This document shows positions 48,601 through 57,400 of a stretch of DNA of 64,000 nucleotides, piece by piece. Positions within the stretch are counted from its first letter, which is position 1. Every line of letters begins with the position of its first letter. The translations under genes and the position numbers were made by a program. A model generated the notes under the pieces. It did no database searches. It was given only the letters and a program-made list of their open reading frames with translations, and was not told the DNA's origin. Origin of the DNA: Ostreococcus lucimarinus CCE9901 (lineage: Eukaryota > Chlorophyta > Mamiellophyceae > Mamiellales > Bathycoccaceae); assembly GCF_000092065.1 (NCBI RefSeq), contig NC_009365.1, forward strand, positions 1 to 64,000. The letters are read 5' to 3'.

Positions 48601-49740
48601 TTAAAGCGACTAGATGACACTGGCGCGGCTGAATCAGACGATGCGCGCTTATTGCGCTCCGAGCTCGCCGCTATGGGTTCTCAACTCGACTCGTGCAGAG
48701 AAACTCTCGCTGCGTGCTCGCACGGTCTCAGCGTGCTTGAATCGCGCATGGCCGAAGAATTCGCGGCGATGGGCAAGTCGCCAATGTTCGCAGAAGGCAT
48801 GGACACTACTCGCAGTCGCGTACGCGATCTAGAAAAGTCACTCGCGGCGGCGAATGCCCAGTCCGACGTCACCTTCAAGAATCTGCAAATCGCGCTCGAC
48901 GCATCGACGATGGATGTCGGAAGGGATATTCCTGTCGAGTTTAAAATCCCGTTTCAATCAATCCCAGGACAACGTATTTTAGTCGTTGGTACTTGGTGCG
49001 ATTGGATCACTCAAAACGGCTTGCAGTTGACGTGGACCGAGGGGAACATATGGAAAGGCACGATGACACTGCACACAGGCTCAAATTACGAGTACAAGTA
49101 CGTCGTTGTGGAGGAAGTCCTCGGCGGAGTGCCTGGGGAAGCACCGCCGTACTTTCCGCCCTGGGGCACAACCGAGCCAAAGATTGAGCAGATGTTCGAC
49201 GGACGGGCGTACATGCTCGTCTGGCAGCCAGGAAACAACAAGGCGATGGCGCTCGACAACATTCACACGGATGGCGTCGCGCAAATTAAAGTTTCAGACG
49301 ACTGGATCGCCAATCCCAAGAAATCACCGATCACACTCTTCGCCGCGGATGGAGAAGTGCTTGAGATCGTCGGCTCGACGGCACTGCTCGGTGAAACGGT
49401 CGATCGCGCCGATCACGCCCTCGCCGAGGCTCGAAAGCAAGTCCAAATGATGGCCGACTTGGCGAGCGCCGCGTTGGCTGAAGTCGATACCCAGCTCGCG
49501 AGACGAATCGCCACGCAACTGGACGATATTCGTCACAAAGGAACTTTGTCTACCGACAGCGACGGTAAGCATCACCGTGGAACAAAGGCGCTTCCCTCGA
49601 GCGTTGAGGCCGGCTCGCCAAGGTCTAATCTTAACTGGATGAATATTGGATTCGGGTTGGAAGCCCAAGACGATGGCGAAGATTCAACATCGGCTTCGAC
49701 TGACGCGGAAGACGCCGGCGATGGCATCGACTACGCGTAA
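42619..49740 (+). CDS. Giant coiled-coil protein, C-terminal part with CBM20 starch-binding domain
   Basis: A 2373-residue frame that overlaps the previous one by 14 bases and continues it in a frame shifted by one. Its first residues (EKLESLRREHETKLNDM) also occur inside later repeats, where they are preceded by LEDKV, so the ATG at 42619 is accidental and not a real start. Coiled coil built of 86-residue units and two copies of a 513-residue unit extends to about 48880. Residues about 2105-2215 (nucleotides 48930-49260) form a CBM20-like domain: VEFKIPFQSIPGQRILVVGTW, a W..GNIWKG strand, NYEYKYVVV and VWQPGNNKAMAL, with the Trp residues used for starch binding. A short helical tail and acidic end follow. 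Inferred role: binding the plastid starch granule at one end and a membrane at the other. Confidence 0.85.
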   Translation: MEKLESLRREHETKLNDMRESATQQRADLESQLREREEDIERVRSELDESKAALESERDALQSELERVLSQVSESESLQSAAVSDLESERDALRSQLADLSSARDSELASVRADLESQLREREEDIERVRSELDESKAALESERDALQSELERVLSQVSESESLQSAAVSDLESERDALRSQLADLSSARDSELASVRADLESQLREREEDIERVRSELDESKAALESERDALQSELERVLSQVSESESLQSAAVSDLESERDALRSQLADLSSARDSELASVRADLESQLREREEDIERVRSELDESKAALESERDALQSELERVLSQVSESESLQSAAVSDLESERDALRSQLADLSSARDSELASVRADLESQLREREDDIERVRSELDESKAALESERDALQSELERVLSQVPEVDASQSAAVSDLESERDALRSQLADLSSARDSELASVRADLESQLREREEDIERVRSELDESKAALESERDALQSELERVLSQVPEVDASQSAAVSDLESERDALRSQLADLSSARDSELASVRADLESQLREREEDIERVRSELDESKAALESERDALQSELERVLSQVPEVDASQSAAVSDLESERDALRSQLADLSSARDSELASVRADLESQLREREEDIERVRSELDESKAALESERDALQSELERVLSQVPEVDASQSAAVSDLESERDALRSQLADLSSARDSELASVRADLESQLREREEDIERVRSELDESKAALESERDALQSELERVLGELSQSTSALRRVEEDLNAALSDRDEFEEESDRLRRRLPRLEREHNELEDAMRLEMDELASKLAAMSKARDDLEKDMIEQSDGLYKALGSSREDLQRELNEGKKLLAQREAELKRLTADFSLKEHAIESEREALATELDRLIHKVPALELTTAELEAERAELREKLDDLIANRDQLAANLRTENDSMSAELSMTREALDEQFNAVTTQLLETDEIIDKMRKDNEAAKEAAENDRLALQGELERVVSESNKLRAAQATAESLLRAERDDLEDKVEKLESLRREHETKLNDMRESATQQRADLESQLREREEDIERVRSELDESKAALESERDALQSELERVLSQVSESESLQSAAVSDLESERDALRSQLADLSSARDSELASVRADLESQLREREEDIERVRSELDESKAALESERDALQSELERVLSQVPEVDASQSAAVSDLESERDALRSQLADLSSARDSELASVRADLESQLREREEDIERVRSELDESKAALESERDALQSELERVLGELSQSTSALRRVEEDLNAALSDRDEFEEESDRLRRRLPRLEREHNELEDAMRLEMDELASKLAAMSKARDDLEKDMIEQSDGLYKALGSSREDLQRELNEGKKLLAQREAELKRLTADFSLKEHALESEREALATELDRLIHKVPALELTAAELEAERAELREKLDDLIANRDQLAANLRTENDSMSAELSMTREALDEQFNAVTTQLLETDEIIDKMRKDNEAAKEAAENDRLALQGELERVVSESNKLRAAQATAESLLRAERDDLEDKVEKLESLRREHETKLNDVRESATQQRADLESQLREREEDIERVRSELDESKAALESERDALQSELERVLSQVSESESLQSAAVSDLESERDALRSQLADLSSARDSELASVRADLESQLREREEDIERVRSELDESKAALESERDALQSELERVLSQVSESESLQSAAVSDLESERDALRSQLADLSSARDSELASVRADLESQLREREEDIERVRSELDESKAALESERDALQSELERVMDDVLNAEALAEQAELIRSQMQADMEQLVEARQSVEQRLQDVDSALQISLNKVATLEIEQERLRLELSASEKALAESERARSESDAEILALSDELSDALNARLLIEQRLRARDEELETARIKQSELITENSKLRAELMDAKAMADDYTRQLSSGLFGDEKRVEAGIQRFDSFEASDTGIFATDEADEAFVTACNMVQRIEILVRRQKQTGEELKRLDDTGAAESDDARLLRSELAAMGSQLDSCRETLAACSHGLSVLESRMAEEFAAMGKSPMFAEGMDTTRSRVRDLEKSLAAANAQSDVTFKNLQIALDASTMDVGRDIPVEFKIPFQSIPGQRILVVGTWCDWITQNGLQLTWTEGNIWKGTMTLHTGSNYEYKYVVVEEVLGGVPGEAPPYFPPWGTTEPKIEQMFDGRAYMLVWQPGNNKAMALDNIHTDGVAQIKVSDDWIANPKKSPITLFAADGEVLEIVGSTALLGETVDRADHALAEARKQVQMMADLASAALAEVDTQLARRIATQLDDIRHKGTLSTDSDGKHHRGTKALPSSVEAGSPRSNLNWMNIGFGLEAQDDGEDSTSASTDAEDAGDGIDYA
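42690..44889 (+). repeat. 258-bp tandem repeat array 2, eight units plus a 5' partial
   Basis: Units start at 42868 and every 258 bp to 44674. The linker between units is VSESESLQ in the first four junctions and VPEVDASQ in the following ones, so two variants of the unit were amplified separately and then joined. One copy has EDDIER instead of EEDIER. Sequence is otherwise almost identical to array 1, 5-9 kb away. Confidence 0.95.
44889..47966 (+). repeat. 1539-bp (513-residue) direct duplication
   Basis: The segment starting GELSQSTSALRRVEEDL at about 44889 recurs at about 46428, exactly 1539 bp later, and includes unique coiled coil plus two 86-residue units. Only a handful of residues differ between copies (HAIESER/HALESER, ELTTAEL/ELTAAEL, NDMRES/NDVRES). 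The second copy ends with 86-residue units of the VSESESLQ type and leaves the array at ERVMDDV near 47966. Confidence 0.93.
48930..49260 (+). other. CBM20-like starch-binding domain within the giant protein
   Basis: About 110 residues with the order of strands and aromatic residues of carbohydrate-binding module 20: VVGTWCDW near the start, LTWTEGNIWKGTM, YEYKYVVVEE, an insertion rich in Pro and Gly (about 20 residues) and VWQPGNNK at the end, matching the WEPGNNR-type terminus of the family. CBM20 binds raw starch and long glucans. Established family knowledge supports starch binding; its use as a granule anchor here is inference. Confidence 0.8.
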
Positions 49741-49820
49741 GGAATGCATGCGATCACGGCAAACGATCGCCATAGCGCGCACCATAGCATTTAGATGTAC
49801 ACGATGAATGTGTCTAGAAA

Positions 49821-50552
49821 TCAAATCGCGCCCGATTCGCCGACGTGAAATTTCTTCGCCCCCAACTCCCTCGCCGCCACGCGCTGTTCCACGGCTCGCG
49901 CGTCACTGACGGGCGGTACCGCGCGCGCGTAATGTCGCATCGCGCGTCCAATATCACGCTCCTCTTCTTCCGCGTCGTCCCCCACCCCATAAAAACCCAC
50001 GAGCTCTAACAAACGATCCGGCTGCTTCGCCACCGCGTCTCTCGCCTCCGCCGCGCCGAGCGTCTCCTCCAACCCGCGCATCGCTTCTTCCAGCGCTCGC
50101 CCATCGCACAGCAGCAGTCCCGGTGCGAGCGTTATCTGCCGCCCTGAGATCCCCGCCACGCATCGTTTCACCATCAACACGCGCTTTACGAATTCGTCCT
50201 CGCGCAGCGCCAACAGCCTCGGCTCTCGCGCCGCGGACGCCGGCACGTCCAACCCGTGCGAGCCGCAATTTCCGTCGCCATCCACCGGGAACACGCGCAA
50301 CAGCGCGCGCACTTTCGATTCCAATCGCGCTGGATCGCGATACAGCGATTCGCGCGATGATTTCGTGACGATTTGTCGGCAGTGCGCGGCGCCCGTCCAA
50401 TTTCTCCAAAACTTTTCAACCGCGCGGTCGTTCGCGTCGGTGAACGCGCACTCGCCGTCGCCCGCGCTGCGCGCGCGCGCCGCGCGACTCGCCGCGCCCG
50501 AAGTCGACGTCGACGGCCCGCGCGACGGCGCGCGCGTGAAGTTTGCGCGCAT
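49821..50552 (-). CDS. Hypothetical protein
   Basis: A 243-residue frame starting with ATG at 50550-50552. I do not recognise the family. The first 35 residues are Arg/Ala/Ser-rich and could be a targeting peptide. The middle contains FPVDGDGNCGSHGLDVP, which looks like the GDGNC turn of OTU-type cysteine proteases (D-G-N-C), but no matching His motif is evident downstream, so OTU is not claimed. The C-terminal half is helical and charged. It starts only 26 bp from the divergent gene at 50579 and ends 80 bp after the giant gene. Confidence 0.6.
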   Translation of the reverse strand: MRANFTRAPSRGPSTSTSGAASRAARARSAGDGECAFTDANDRAVEKFWRNWTGAAHCRQIVTKSSRESLYRDPARLESKVRALLRVFPVDGDGNCGSHGLDVPASAAREPRLLALREDEFVKRVLMVKRCVAGISGRQITLAPGLLLCDGRALEEAMRGLEETLGAAEARDAVAKQPDRLLELVGFYGVGDDAEEEERDIGRAMRHYARAVPPVSDARAVEQRVAARELGAKKFHVGESGAI

Positions 50553-50578
50553 CTGAATGACGGCGTAACGTCTTCGCG
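50553..50578. promoter_or_regulatory. 26-bp divergent spacer
   Basis: Two ATG codons facing away from each other are separated by just 26 bp. Transcription of at least one gene must begin inside the other, or one start is annotated too far upstream. Confidence 0.35.
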
Positions 50579-51766
50579 ATGGCGCCGGTCGCGGTCGCCG
50601 CGAACGTTGAAATCGCGGCGCCGCTCGCGGTGGAAGACACGGCCACGCTTTGCGACCTCGTGCGCGGCGCGCTGTGCTTCTGGCGGTGCGAGAGGGATTA
50701 TTTCTTCGCGGAAGGGTCGAAGTGCGCGAGGGCGCGAGACGCGTGCGCGGCGGCGTGTCGCCTGCCGCCGGAATGGGTCACGCGAGCGCTCGGCACGACG
50801 CGAGAACGAGAAATCGCGAAGCACACGGACCCTTTGGAACGGAAAGAATATTTGGGGACGCTCACGGAGGAGGAGGCGCGGACGTTGAGGCGGAGACGGG
50901 CGGAGGCGGCGCGCTTCGTGAGACGAAGAGCGATGGCCGCGGCGCCGGAGAGACAGAGCATGACGAAGCGGGCGGGGGAACGACGGAGACGGGAGCGAGC
51001 GTGGACCTCGTCAAAGTTGAGAAAGGATGGGGACGACGCGTCGGTGAGCGCGAGCGATGAGTTCGGGAAGGCGGAGGCGCTCGAGGCCGAGCTAGCGGAG
51101 GCGAACGCTCGGCGGTATCGCCGCGCCTACGACGGCGCCGATGAATCGGGGTATTCGTCGCGATCGTCGTCGTATTACTCGGACGAATCGTCGTATTCGT
51201 CGTACACCGGGTCGTCGTATTCGTCGTACACCGGGTCGTCGTATTCGTCGTACGCCTCGGACGCAGACGCCGAGCGGGAGCGTCGGCGCGCGTTGGCGCT
51301 CGACGCAATGAAGCCCCCGAACGACGCCACGGCGATGACCGTCTCGCGCAAGGATGCGCTCGGCAAACCATTAATCGTCGGCAAGCACTTGGCGTTCGCC
51401 ACCGAAGGTTTACTCCCCGAAGGCTTGACGCGCTGGGAGGCGTACATCGCCGAAGCCGAACGCGCCGGCGAGCTTCGCGACGCCAAAATGCGTCGCCGCG
51501 CCGAGCGTCGCGATCGATCCCTCCACCGCGAGCTCGATGCTCTGAAACTCTACGCCGACAGGGTCAAGCTCAGCGAGCAAGACGTGCAAATCCGTCGTCA
51601 AGCGTTGATCGACGCGCACGACGCGCGCGTTCGCGAATCCGTCGAGCGCGAAGTCAAAATAGCCGCCCGCGCGCGTCGCAAGCGCAACGTCCTGCTCAAT
51701 CTCGACCACGACGCGCGCTCTAGATTATTAAAGCGCTGGGCTCTCCGCCCCAGCGCTCAGAAATAG
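50579..51766 (+). CDS. Hypothetical charged protein with Tyr/Ser repeats
   Basis: A 395-residue frame with ATG at 50579. Residues about 20-70 contain a Cys-bearing segment (LCFWRCERDYFF, CARARDACAAACRLPPEW) and could be a small fold. The middle is Arg/Glu-rich. A low-complexity block (about 195-226) repeats SSYSSYTG, from a 24-bp tandem DNA repeat. The C-terminal 150 residues are helical and charged and include GLTRWEAYIAEAERAGELRD. No family is recognised. The frame shows coding-like composition throughout and fits tightly between neighbours. Confidence 0.65.
   Translation: MAPVAVAANVEIAAPLAVEDTATLCDLVRGALCFWRCERDYFFAEGSKCARARDACAAACRLPPEWVTRALGTTREREIAKHTDPLERKEYLGTLTEEEARTLRRRRAEAARFVRRRAMAAAPERQSMTKRAGERRRRERAWTSSKLRKDGDDASVSASDEFGKAEALEAELAEANARRYRRAYDGADESGYSSRSSSYYSDESSYSSYTGSSYSSYTGSSYSSYASDADAERERRRALALDAMKPPNDATAMTVSRKDALGKPLIVGKHLAFATEGLLPEGLTRWEAYIAEAERAGELRDAKMRRRAERRDRSLHRELDALKLYADRVKLSEQDVQIRRQALIDAHDARVRESVEREVKIAARARRKRNVLLNLDHDARSRLLKRWALRPSAQK
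51191..51257 (+). repeat. 24-bp tandem repeat encoding YSSYTGSS
   Basis: Two full units of 24 bp at 51191-51214 and 51215-51238, plus a 19-bp partial, lie inside the preceding hypothetical gene and encode a Tyr/Ser/Gly-rich low-complexity segment. Confidence 0.85.
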
Positions 51767-51879
51767 CACCGATTCAGAGTCGTGCCGCGCGTCCGGCGCG
51801 CTCGTTCGCGCGCCGTCGCCGCCTCGCCAGTCTCACACCGCGCCGCGCCGCTTCGCGTCGCCGCCGCCGCGCGCGCGTC

Positions 51880-52656
51880 ATGTCTCGCGCCGGACTCACG
51901 CCCGCCGCGCGCCGCGCGATGGACCGCGCGCTCGACGGCGCGCCCGACGCCGTCGAGCGCGTCGCGCAGAAACCGCCCGCGCCCGCGACGCGCCGCCGCG
52001 CGCGCGGTCGCTCGCTCGCGCGCGCCGTCCCGCTCGTCGCGTTCCTCGACGACCGACCGCGATTGAAACACTTCTCGCTCGGCTTCCTCGCGGGCGCGTG
52101 CGCGATGGCGGCGATCGCGATGGAGGAGGTGAAGAGGATGGTGGCGGCGCGCGACGACGAGCGGCGGCGCGAGCGAGACGCGAGACGACGCGCGAGGATT
52201 GAGAAAAAGGCGGTGAATAAATTGAACTCGGTGCCGATAATCGTGGAGATGAGCGATGAAGAGGCGGGCGACGGGATCGGGGGGGACGTCGGGACGAGGG
52301 ACGAAGAGCACAAGATGGCGCTGCTGGTGCGAGAGGACGTGGCGATGGGGGCGGGGAAGTTGGCGGCGCAGGCGGGACACGCGGCGGTTGGCGCGGCGAT
52401 GGCGACGCGGGATCGATCGCCGATGCTGATGGGAAGATGGGAGTGCGATGGGCAAAAGAAGGTGACGCTGGGGGTGAAGAATCTGAGGGTGATGAATGAA
52501 CTGTTGGGAGAGGCGAAGACGGCGCGGTTGACGACGTTTGTCGTGGAGGACGCCGGCCGCACGGAGGTGGAACCGGGCACGGTGACGGTCGCCGCCATCG
52601 GACCGGCGGCGGCGTCCGACATTGATAAAATCACGGGACACCTGCGTTTGTACTAG
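51880..52656 (+). CDS. Peptidyl-tRNA hydrolase 2 (PTH2/Bit1 family)
   Basis: A 258-residue protein. The C-terminal 120 residues form the PTH2 fold: KMALLVREDVAMGAGKLAAQAGHAAVGA near residue 146, with the catalytic-site Lys and the QAGHA motif, followed by TTFVVEDAGRTEVEPGTVTVAAIGPA and the end KITGHLRLY. The enzyme recycles peptidyl-tRNA by cleaving the ester bond. A hydrophobic segment at about 70-85 (HFSLGFLAGACAMAAIAM) suggests membrane anchoring like that of human PTRH2, and the N-terminus is Arg/Ala-rich. The stop lies 97 bp from the convergent PRP8 stop. Confidence 0.93.
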   Translation: MSRAGLTPAARRAMDRALDGAPDAVERVAQKPPAPATRRRARGRSLARAVPLVAFLDDRPRLKHFSLGFLAGACAMAAIAMEEVKRMVAARDDERRRERDARRRARIEKKAVNKLNSVPIIVEMSDEEAGDGIGGDVGTRDEEHKMALLVREDVAMGAGKLAAQAGHAAVGAAMATRDRSPMLMGRWECDGQKKVTLGVKNLRVMNELLGEAKTARLTTFVVEDAGRTEVEPGTVTVAAIGPAAASDIDKITGHLRLY

Positions 52657-52753
52657 CGTTTCGTCGATCGTTCCGGGACTAGATTATCATCAATGAGAAA
52701 TTCAATTATTGTTTTACAAATCTTTCGTCGTCGGACGGTCTTGTAAGTCTCGA

Positions 52754-54386
52754 TCAAGAAAAGACGTCTTCCCGATCCATCGGTGCCGTTTCTTCCGGTT
52801 TCTCCGCCTCGAGCGCGGCGAACTCGAGGAAGTGCGTCGGTCTGTGTCGCTCGTGGTAAAATTCGAGCGGATTCCCGAGCTTGAGTGCGTACTTCATGCC
52901 CGCCGAGTGCTTGACGCCTTGGAAAGAATAGTTCCACGACCCGCCGTCGGGAACCATGTAGTAACCCAAGAAACGATCGGAGAGTAACATTTGAACCTTT
53001 TCGAAATGTCCGGGTCCATATCCTTGCGGATTTGTGCTCGTCATGTCCTTGTTCGCGCGGCCCCATTCGTACCCTGCGGGCGTGATCTTGTACGCCGTCA
53101 ACGAGCACGAACCCGGGGTGAACGAGCACGTCAAGATGATGCTCTTTTCTCCATCCCAGGACGAATTTTGCTCGAGAATCTTGGCGTGCTGCGTGCAATC
53201 CTGCGGTTGCAATTGAGAGCTCTCGTTCGGTTGCGTGTGAATCCACCCCAACGGCTCGAGATCGCTCAAGTAGTCGTGCTCCGGGAGCGTCGACGGTAAA
53301 TTCACCGAGCTGTGGTTGCCCCACTGAGGCGGCATCACGACGCAACGGATCTCCTTCACTTGAGGGTTGTCCGGCGGCGAAACGCCGTACATGTAACCCG
53401 CAATCTGCGTACGCAAATCGGCGATAGTGATGAACTTTTTCAACACGTTCTTGGGCATGATGTATGTGTATCCAGTCTCCTTCAAGTCGTCGCTGTTGAC
53501 GTAAATGTGGTTCACGCGCAAATGTAAATTTGTCGCGCTGATGGCTCGAATACGCCAATCGGTCTTACTACCGAACGTTGATTGTTCGTACGGACTCGTA
53601 GTGGTGACGATGAGCTCGTCTCCGTGCACATTCGTAGTCTTGGTCGTGACGGCAATCTGCTGGTTGGCATCTTGCCCACGTTTTTCGATTTCGGCAATCT
53701 CTTGTCGCTGCACAGACGGCGGCGTGATTTCAGCGCCAAGAATGATGTCGCGAACCTCGCTTTGCGTCAACGCCGAGACGTTGACGTTGTTCTTCGCAGA
53801 ATAATCCGCCAAGATCAAGTCTTTCAAAGCGATTTCAACCTTGATCCATTGCTCATCGGTGAGATCTGGCCACACGTGATGCGGTAGCGTCACGACACTC
53901 TTGTCAGGACGCAACATCATCTTTGCCTTTTCGTTGTTGACGTGCAACGCTCGTAAAATCAAAATCAAACGACTAAAGGCTGTGTAACTCGAAATTGTCT
54001 TCAACCAATCGTCGTAGATGTTGAACAACACCATTTGCGGCTCAGTGGCTTTCAAGATGAGATCGCCAAACTTTTCGATCTTCATGCACGCTTGGAACGG
54101 CAGTTGCAACTCGCTTCCCTTGATGACGATGTTCGGGTAATCGAGCATGTGCGTCTCCAACGGGTCGAGCATACCCTTTCTCGTCACGATGATTTGTTTG
54201 GGTTGCTCTTCGATCGGGAGAGAGCGAATCAAGGCCGCGACTTCTTCTGCTGTCTTCCACTTGGCCAACTGCGCGAGACGCTTCTGCCCAGCCCACACGC
54301 TCGTGTGAATGATCTTCAAAAAGAGTTGACCAGTGCGCGGGTTGAAGATGAAAATAGCACCGTTGATTGGTTTTGTCACCAAGTTA

Positions 54387-54427
<41 letters not shown>

Positions 54428-57400
54428 ATCGTCCACGAACCAAATTGTTTGGTTGCTGAACAACTCGCCGTAGTTTTGAGAGTTGAGATACGGTTCGGTG
54501 GGCTCAGAGGAGTACAACTGCAAACCCTTACGAATGCGCTCGCGCAATACGTAAAGCGCCGGGTTAGCTTTCATGATCTTCGCCATCGCTTGTTGCACCA
54601 AAGGTTTGCACCCAGGGAACCAGTTACCGTAGGCTGAGTGCAAGTTGTACGCCAAGTCGATGCCTATCATCACCCCAGTCGGCGACGGGTAAATGGACAT
54701 GTTGTCCGTGGTGTAATCCAAAAACTTTGCGCGCGTGTAACGCTCAATGTCATGAGAATCAAAGTCACCCCAGCGAAGCTGCACGTCGACCCAGAACTTG
54801 TTCGAACTCTTTTGATCGAAAGAATCGTTTGTCTCGCCCATGAGCGACGGCTTGCAAATCGACCACTTGTACGCGGCGAAGAGCAAAATGTCGGCGCAAG
54901 AGCTGTTCATCTTGTACGACTTTCTCGGGTGAATCGTTTCCTTTTGAACCGTTTCAATCTCTAGCGCGTCGAGTTCTTGGTCGAAAACGTTGCACATATC
55001 CATGACGACGGACTCGTGGATCTTTTGCCACAAGTGCGCTCGGAAGATTTGAATCAACGAAATCTTCAGCGTAGGAATTTTACCGTGCATGAAGATGCCT
55101 GTCAAGTCAAGTTGGACTTGGAATCCGACGTAGACATTAGCGCGGTTGATCGTAGGCGACCACCAGAGCGTGAATCGACGATTCGGAATTTGGTTTAAGC
55201 CACTGCGCTGCGCGTTCGTCAATTTCTTGTACTGCATCGATTGCTCGAATCCACTTGCTTTCTCCCAGAACAAACCTTCCCAAGTGGGAAAGTACGTTCC
55301 CTTGAAGAGCGTGTGCTCGAGGATACCCTCGACGCCACCGAGCGCCTGAATGACGTCGGTGCGGTAGTTGTTCAAGTTCCAGAGTTTGCCGTCGTGTCGC
55401 TGATGCGTCCACCAGAACGGATTTTGTCTGGTGAGATTGTACTCTTTGAAAGTCAATCGCACGCGCCAACCCTTATCGTACGCGAGCGTGTGTCGATCCT
55501 TTTGGAACAAGGTGTTGATGCGCGGAATACCGCGATCCCACGAGTCTTCCAAGTCCTCCAATGTGAGACGACGATTCTGCGCCTGCGCTTCTTGACGCTT
55601 CAACGCGTACTCAGCCCACACGCGTTGGGAATCGTTAAATTCAGCCTCCCAAGGTTGGATGTAGCGGAACAGGTTCGGAATGAGTTGATCTTCTTCGTGC
55701 GTCATTCCCGAGCGGAAGTGCGTGATGCCAGAGTCGGTCTGCACGCTGTACCGCAAGTCGCTCTGGGGGATGAGAATGTGACCCATCGAGAGCATACCCA
55801 AACCACCGATTTCTTTCGGTGCGGCGAACACGCACGGCGGGAAACGGCTCGGCATCTTCGAATTCAAACCAATTTTCACGCGAGTCTGAATCTTATTCTC
55901 ACACTTCACCAACAAATCAAGCAACTCCGAGGTGTGAATTGTTGCCTCTCGGTAGTACGTCATCAAGCCGATGAGTGCCGTGTTCCACTTGTTGACAATC
56001 TTGGAAAACGTCGTCGCACCGGATGACATGAGCACTTGCCGGATACGGTTTTCGAATGACTTAAGCGCTTCATCATCGACACGCAAGAATGCCTGCGCCG
56101 TTCGCTCCTTGGTTTGCTCGTTGTGCAAGTTCCAGACGCCGTCCTTGTTGGCAAAGTACTCAGTCGCCATGCGAATCTTTGGCAAAATACGCACTTCAAA
56201 GCCGCTCATGGCAAAGAGCAAGTTGGGGTTGTCGCGAGAGTACACGCTGACGAAACCATTATCCCATTCCAACGTCGTTAACGAGCGCGGAAGACGGTTT
56301 TTGATATCCCAGAATACTGCGCGACCCAAGTTGACGTCGTGCTTCATCAAGCGCATGCGCGCATCGCGAGGCCAGCACTTCTTGTTGTTGTAACCAACCA
56401 TGTTTTCGTTGTTTGGATCGGGATGCTCGGTGAGATAACGCTGAATCAAGTCTTTTGACTCATCAGCGGTGAATCTGAACAGAACGTGCACTCGATCGAT
56501 GTAACGAGAGTACAAACGAATCGGGTGTCGCGTCTCTGTCTCCACGTCTCGATATGAAATGAATTCATTCGGCATGTTCGCCGGACCAGCAATCTCTGAG
56601 GCGCGAGTTAAGCCGAGCAGCAACAAATCTAAAACTAAACCGTAGTACTGCGTCATGAACGATGCGAATTGCAAGCCACGGATCATACCGTAGCTGTTCG
56701 TGTGACTCATGTCCTTGTATGAAATCACCACGTTGTTCTTTGCCGTGCAATAATCAGCGATGTTGTGATCGACAATCAAACGCATCAAACGGTTGAGCAG
56801 GGTGAGGTCAACCTTTTCAAACATTTTCTCGAAGCGCGTTTGCAACATTACCACACATTCGCCCTCGTTCGTGTCCCAAACATCCGTCAAGTTGTTGATG
56901 CCTTGGCACCACTTGTACACCAAGAGCGGCGCCGGCTCGGTGTCTGAAGGCTTGATCCAGTTGGGGAACAGTTGGCGTTTGTCCGCTTCGTACCAGATGT
57001 ACTGATCGAGATACGCGTCAGAAATCTTTTCCAAAGGTTCGATTTCGTACACCGGTATCAAGTGAGAGTACAAATCCATGAACTCGATGTTCACCTCCTT
57101 GAACGCGCGTTGAGTTAGCAAGTGACGCTTGATTCGGCTGAGCGCCTCGTGCGGGTTGTCGAAGGCTTGCTCAATTAAGCCGAGCTCTTCACGCTGATTT
57201 TGATTCAAGCGAGCGTTCACTGAGTAGTTCTCTTTCAAACGCTCGAGCGCCAAGATGAGCAGCTTGCGATCGTGCTTGTACGACAACGGCGGGAAAGGAA
57301 TCGGCGAGAATCTGCGAGATTCAAGCCAGTGCACCGTGGTGGTGTAAATGGCGACTGCTTCTTCTGGAGTGACGTAAGGACCGTCTTTCAGGTAGTTGTG

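Noticed and set aside
49821-50552. OTU-family deubiquitinase
   Set aside because: A GDGNC turn is present but the expected downstream His motif and fold are not visible, so the gene is left as hypothetical.
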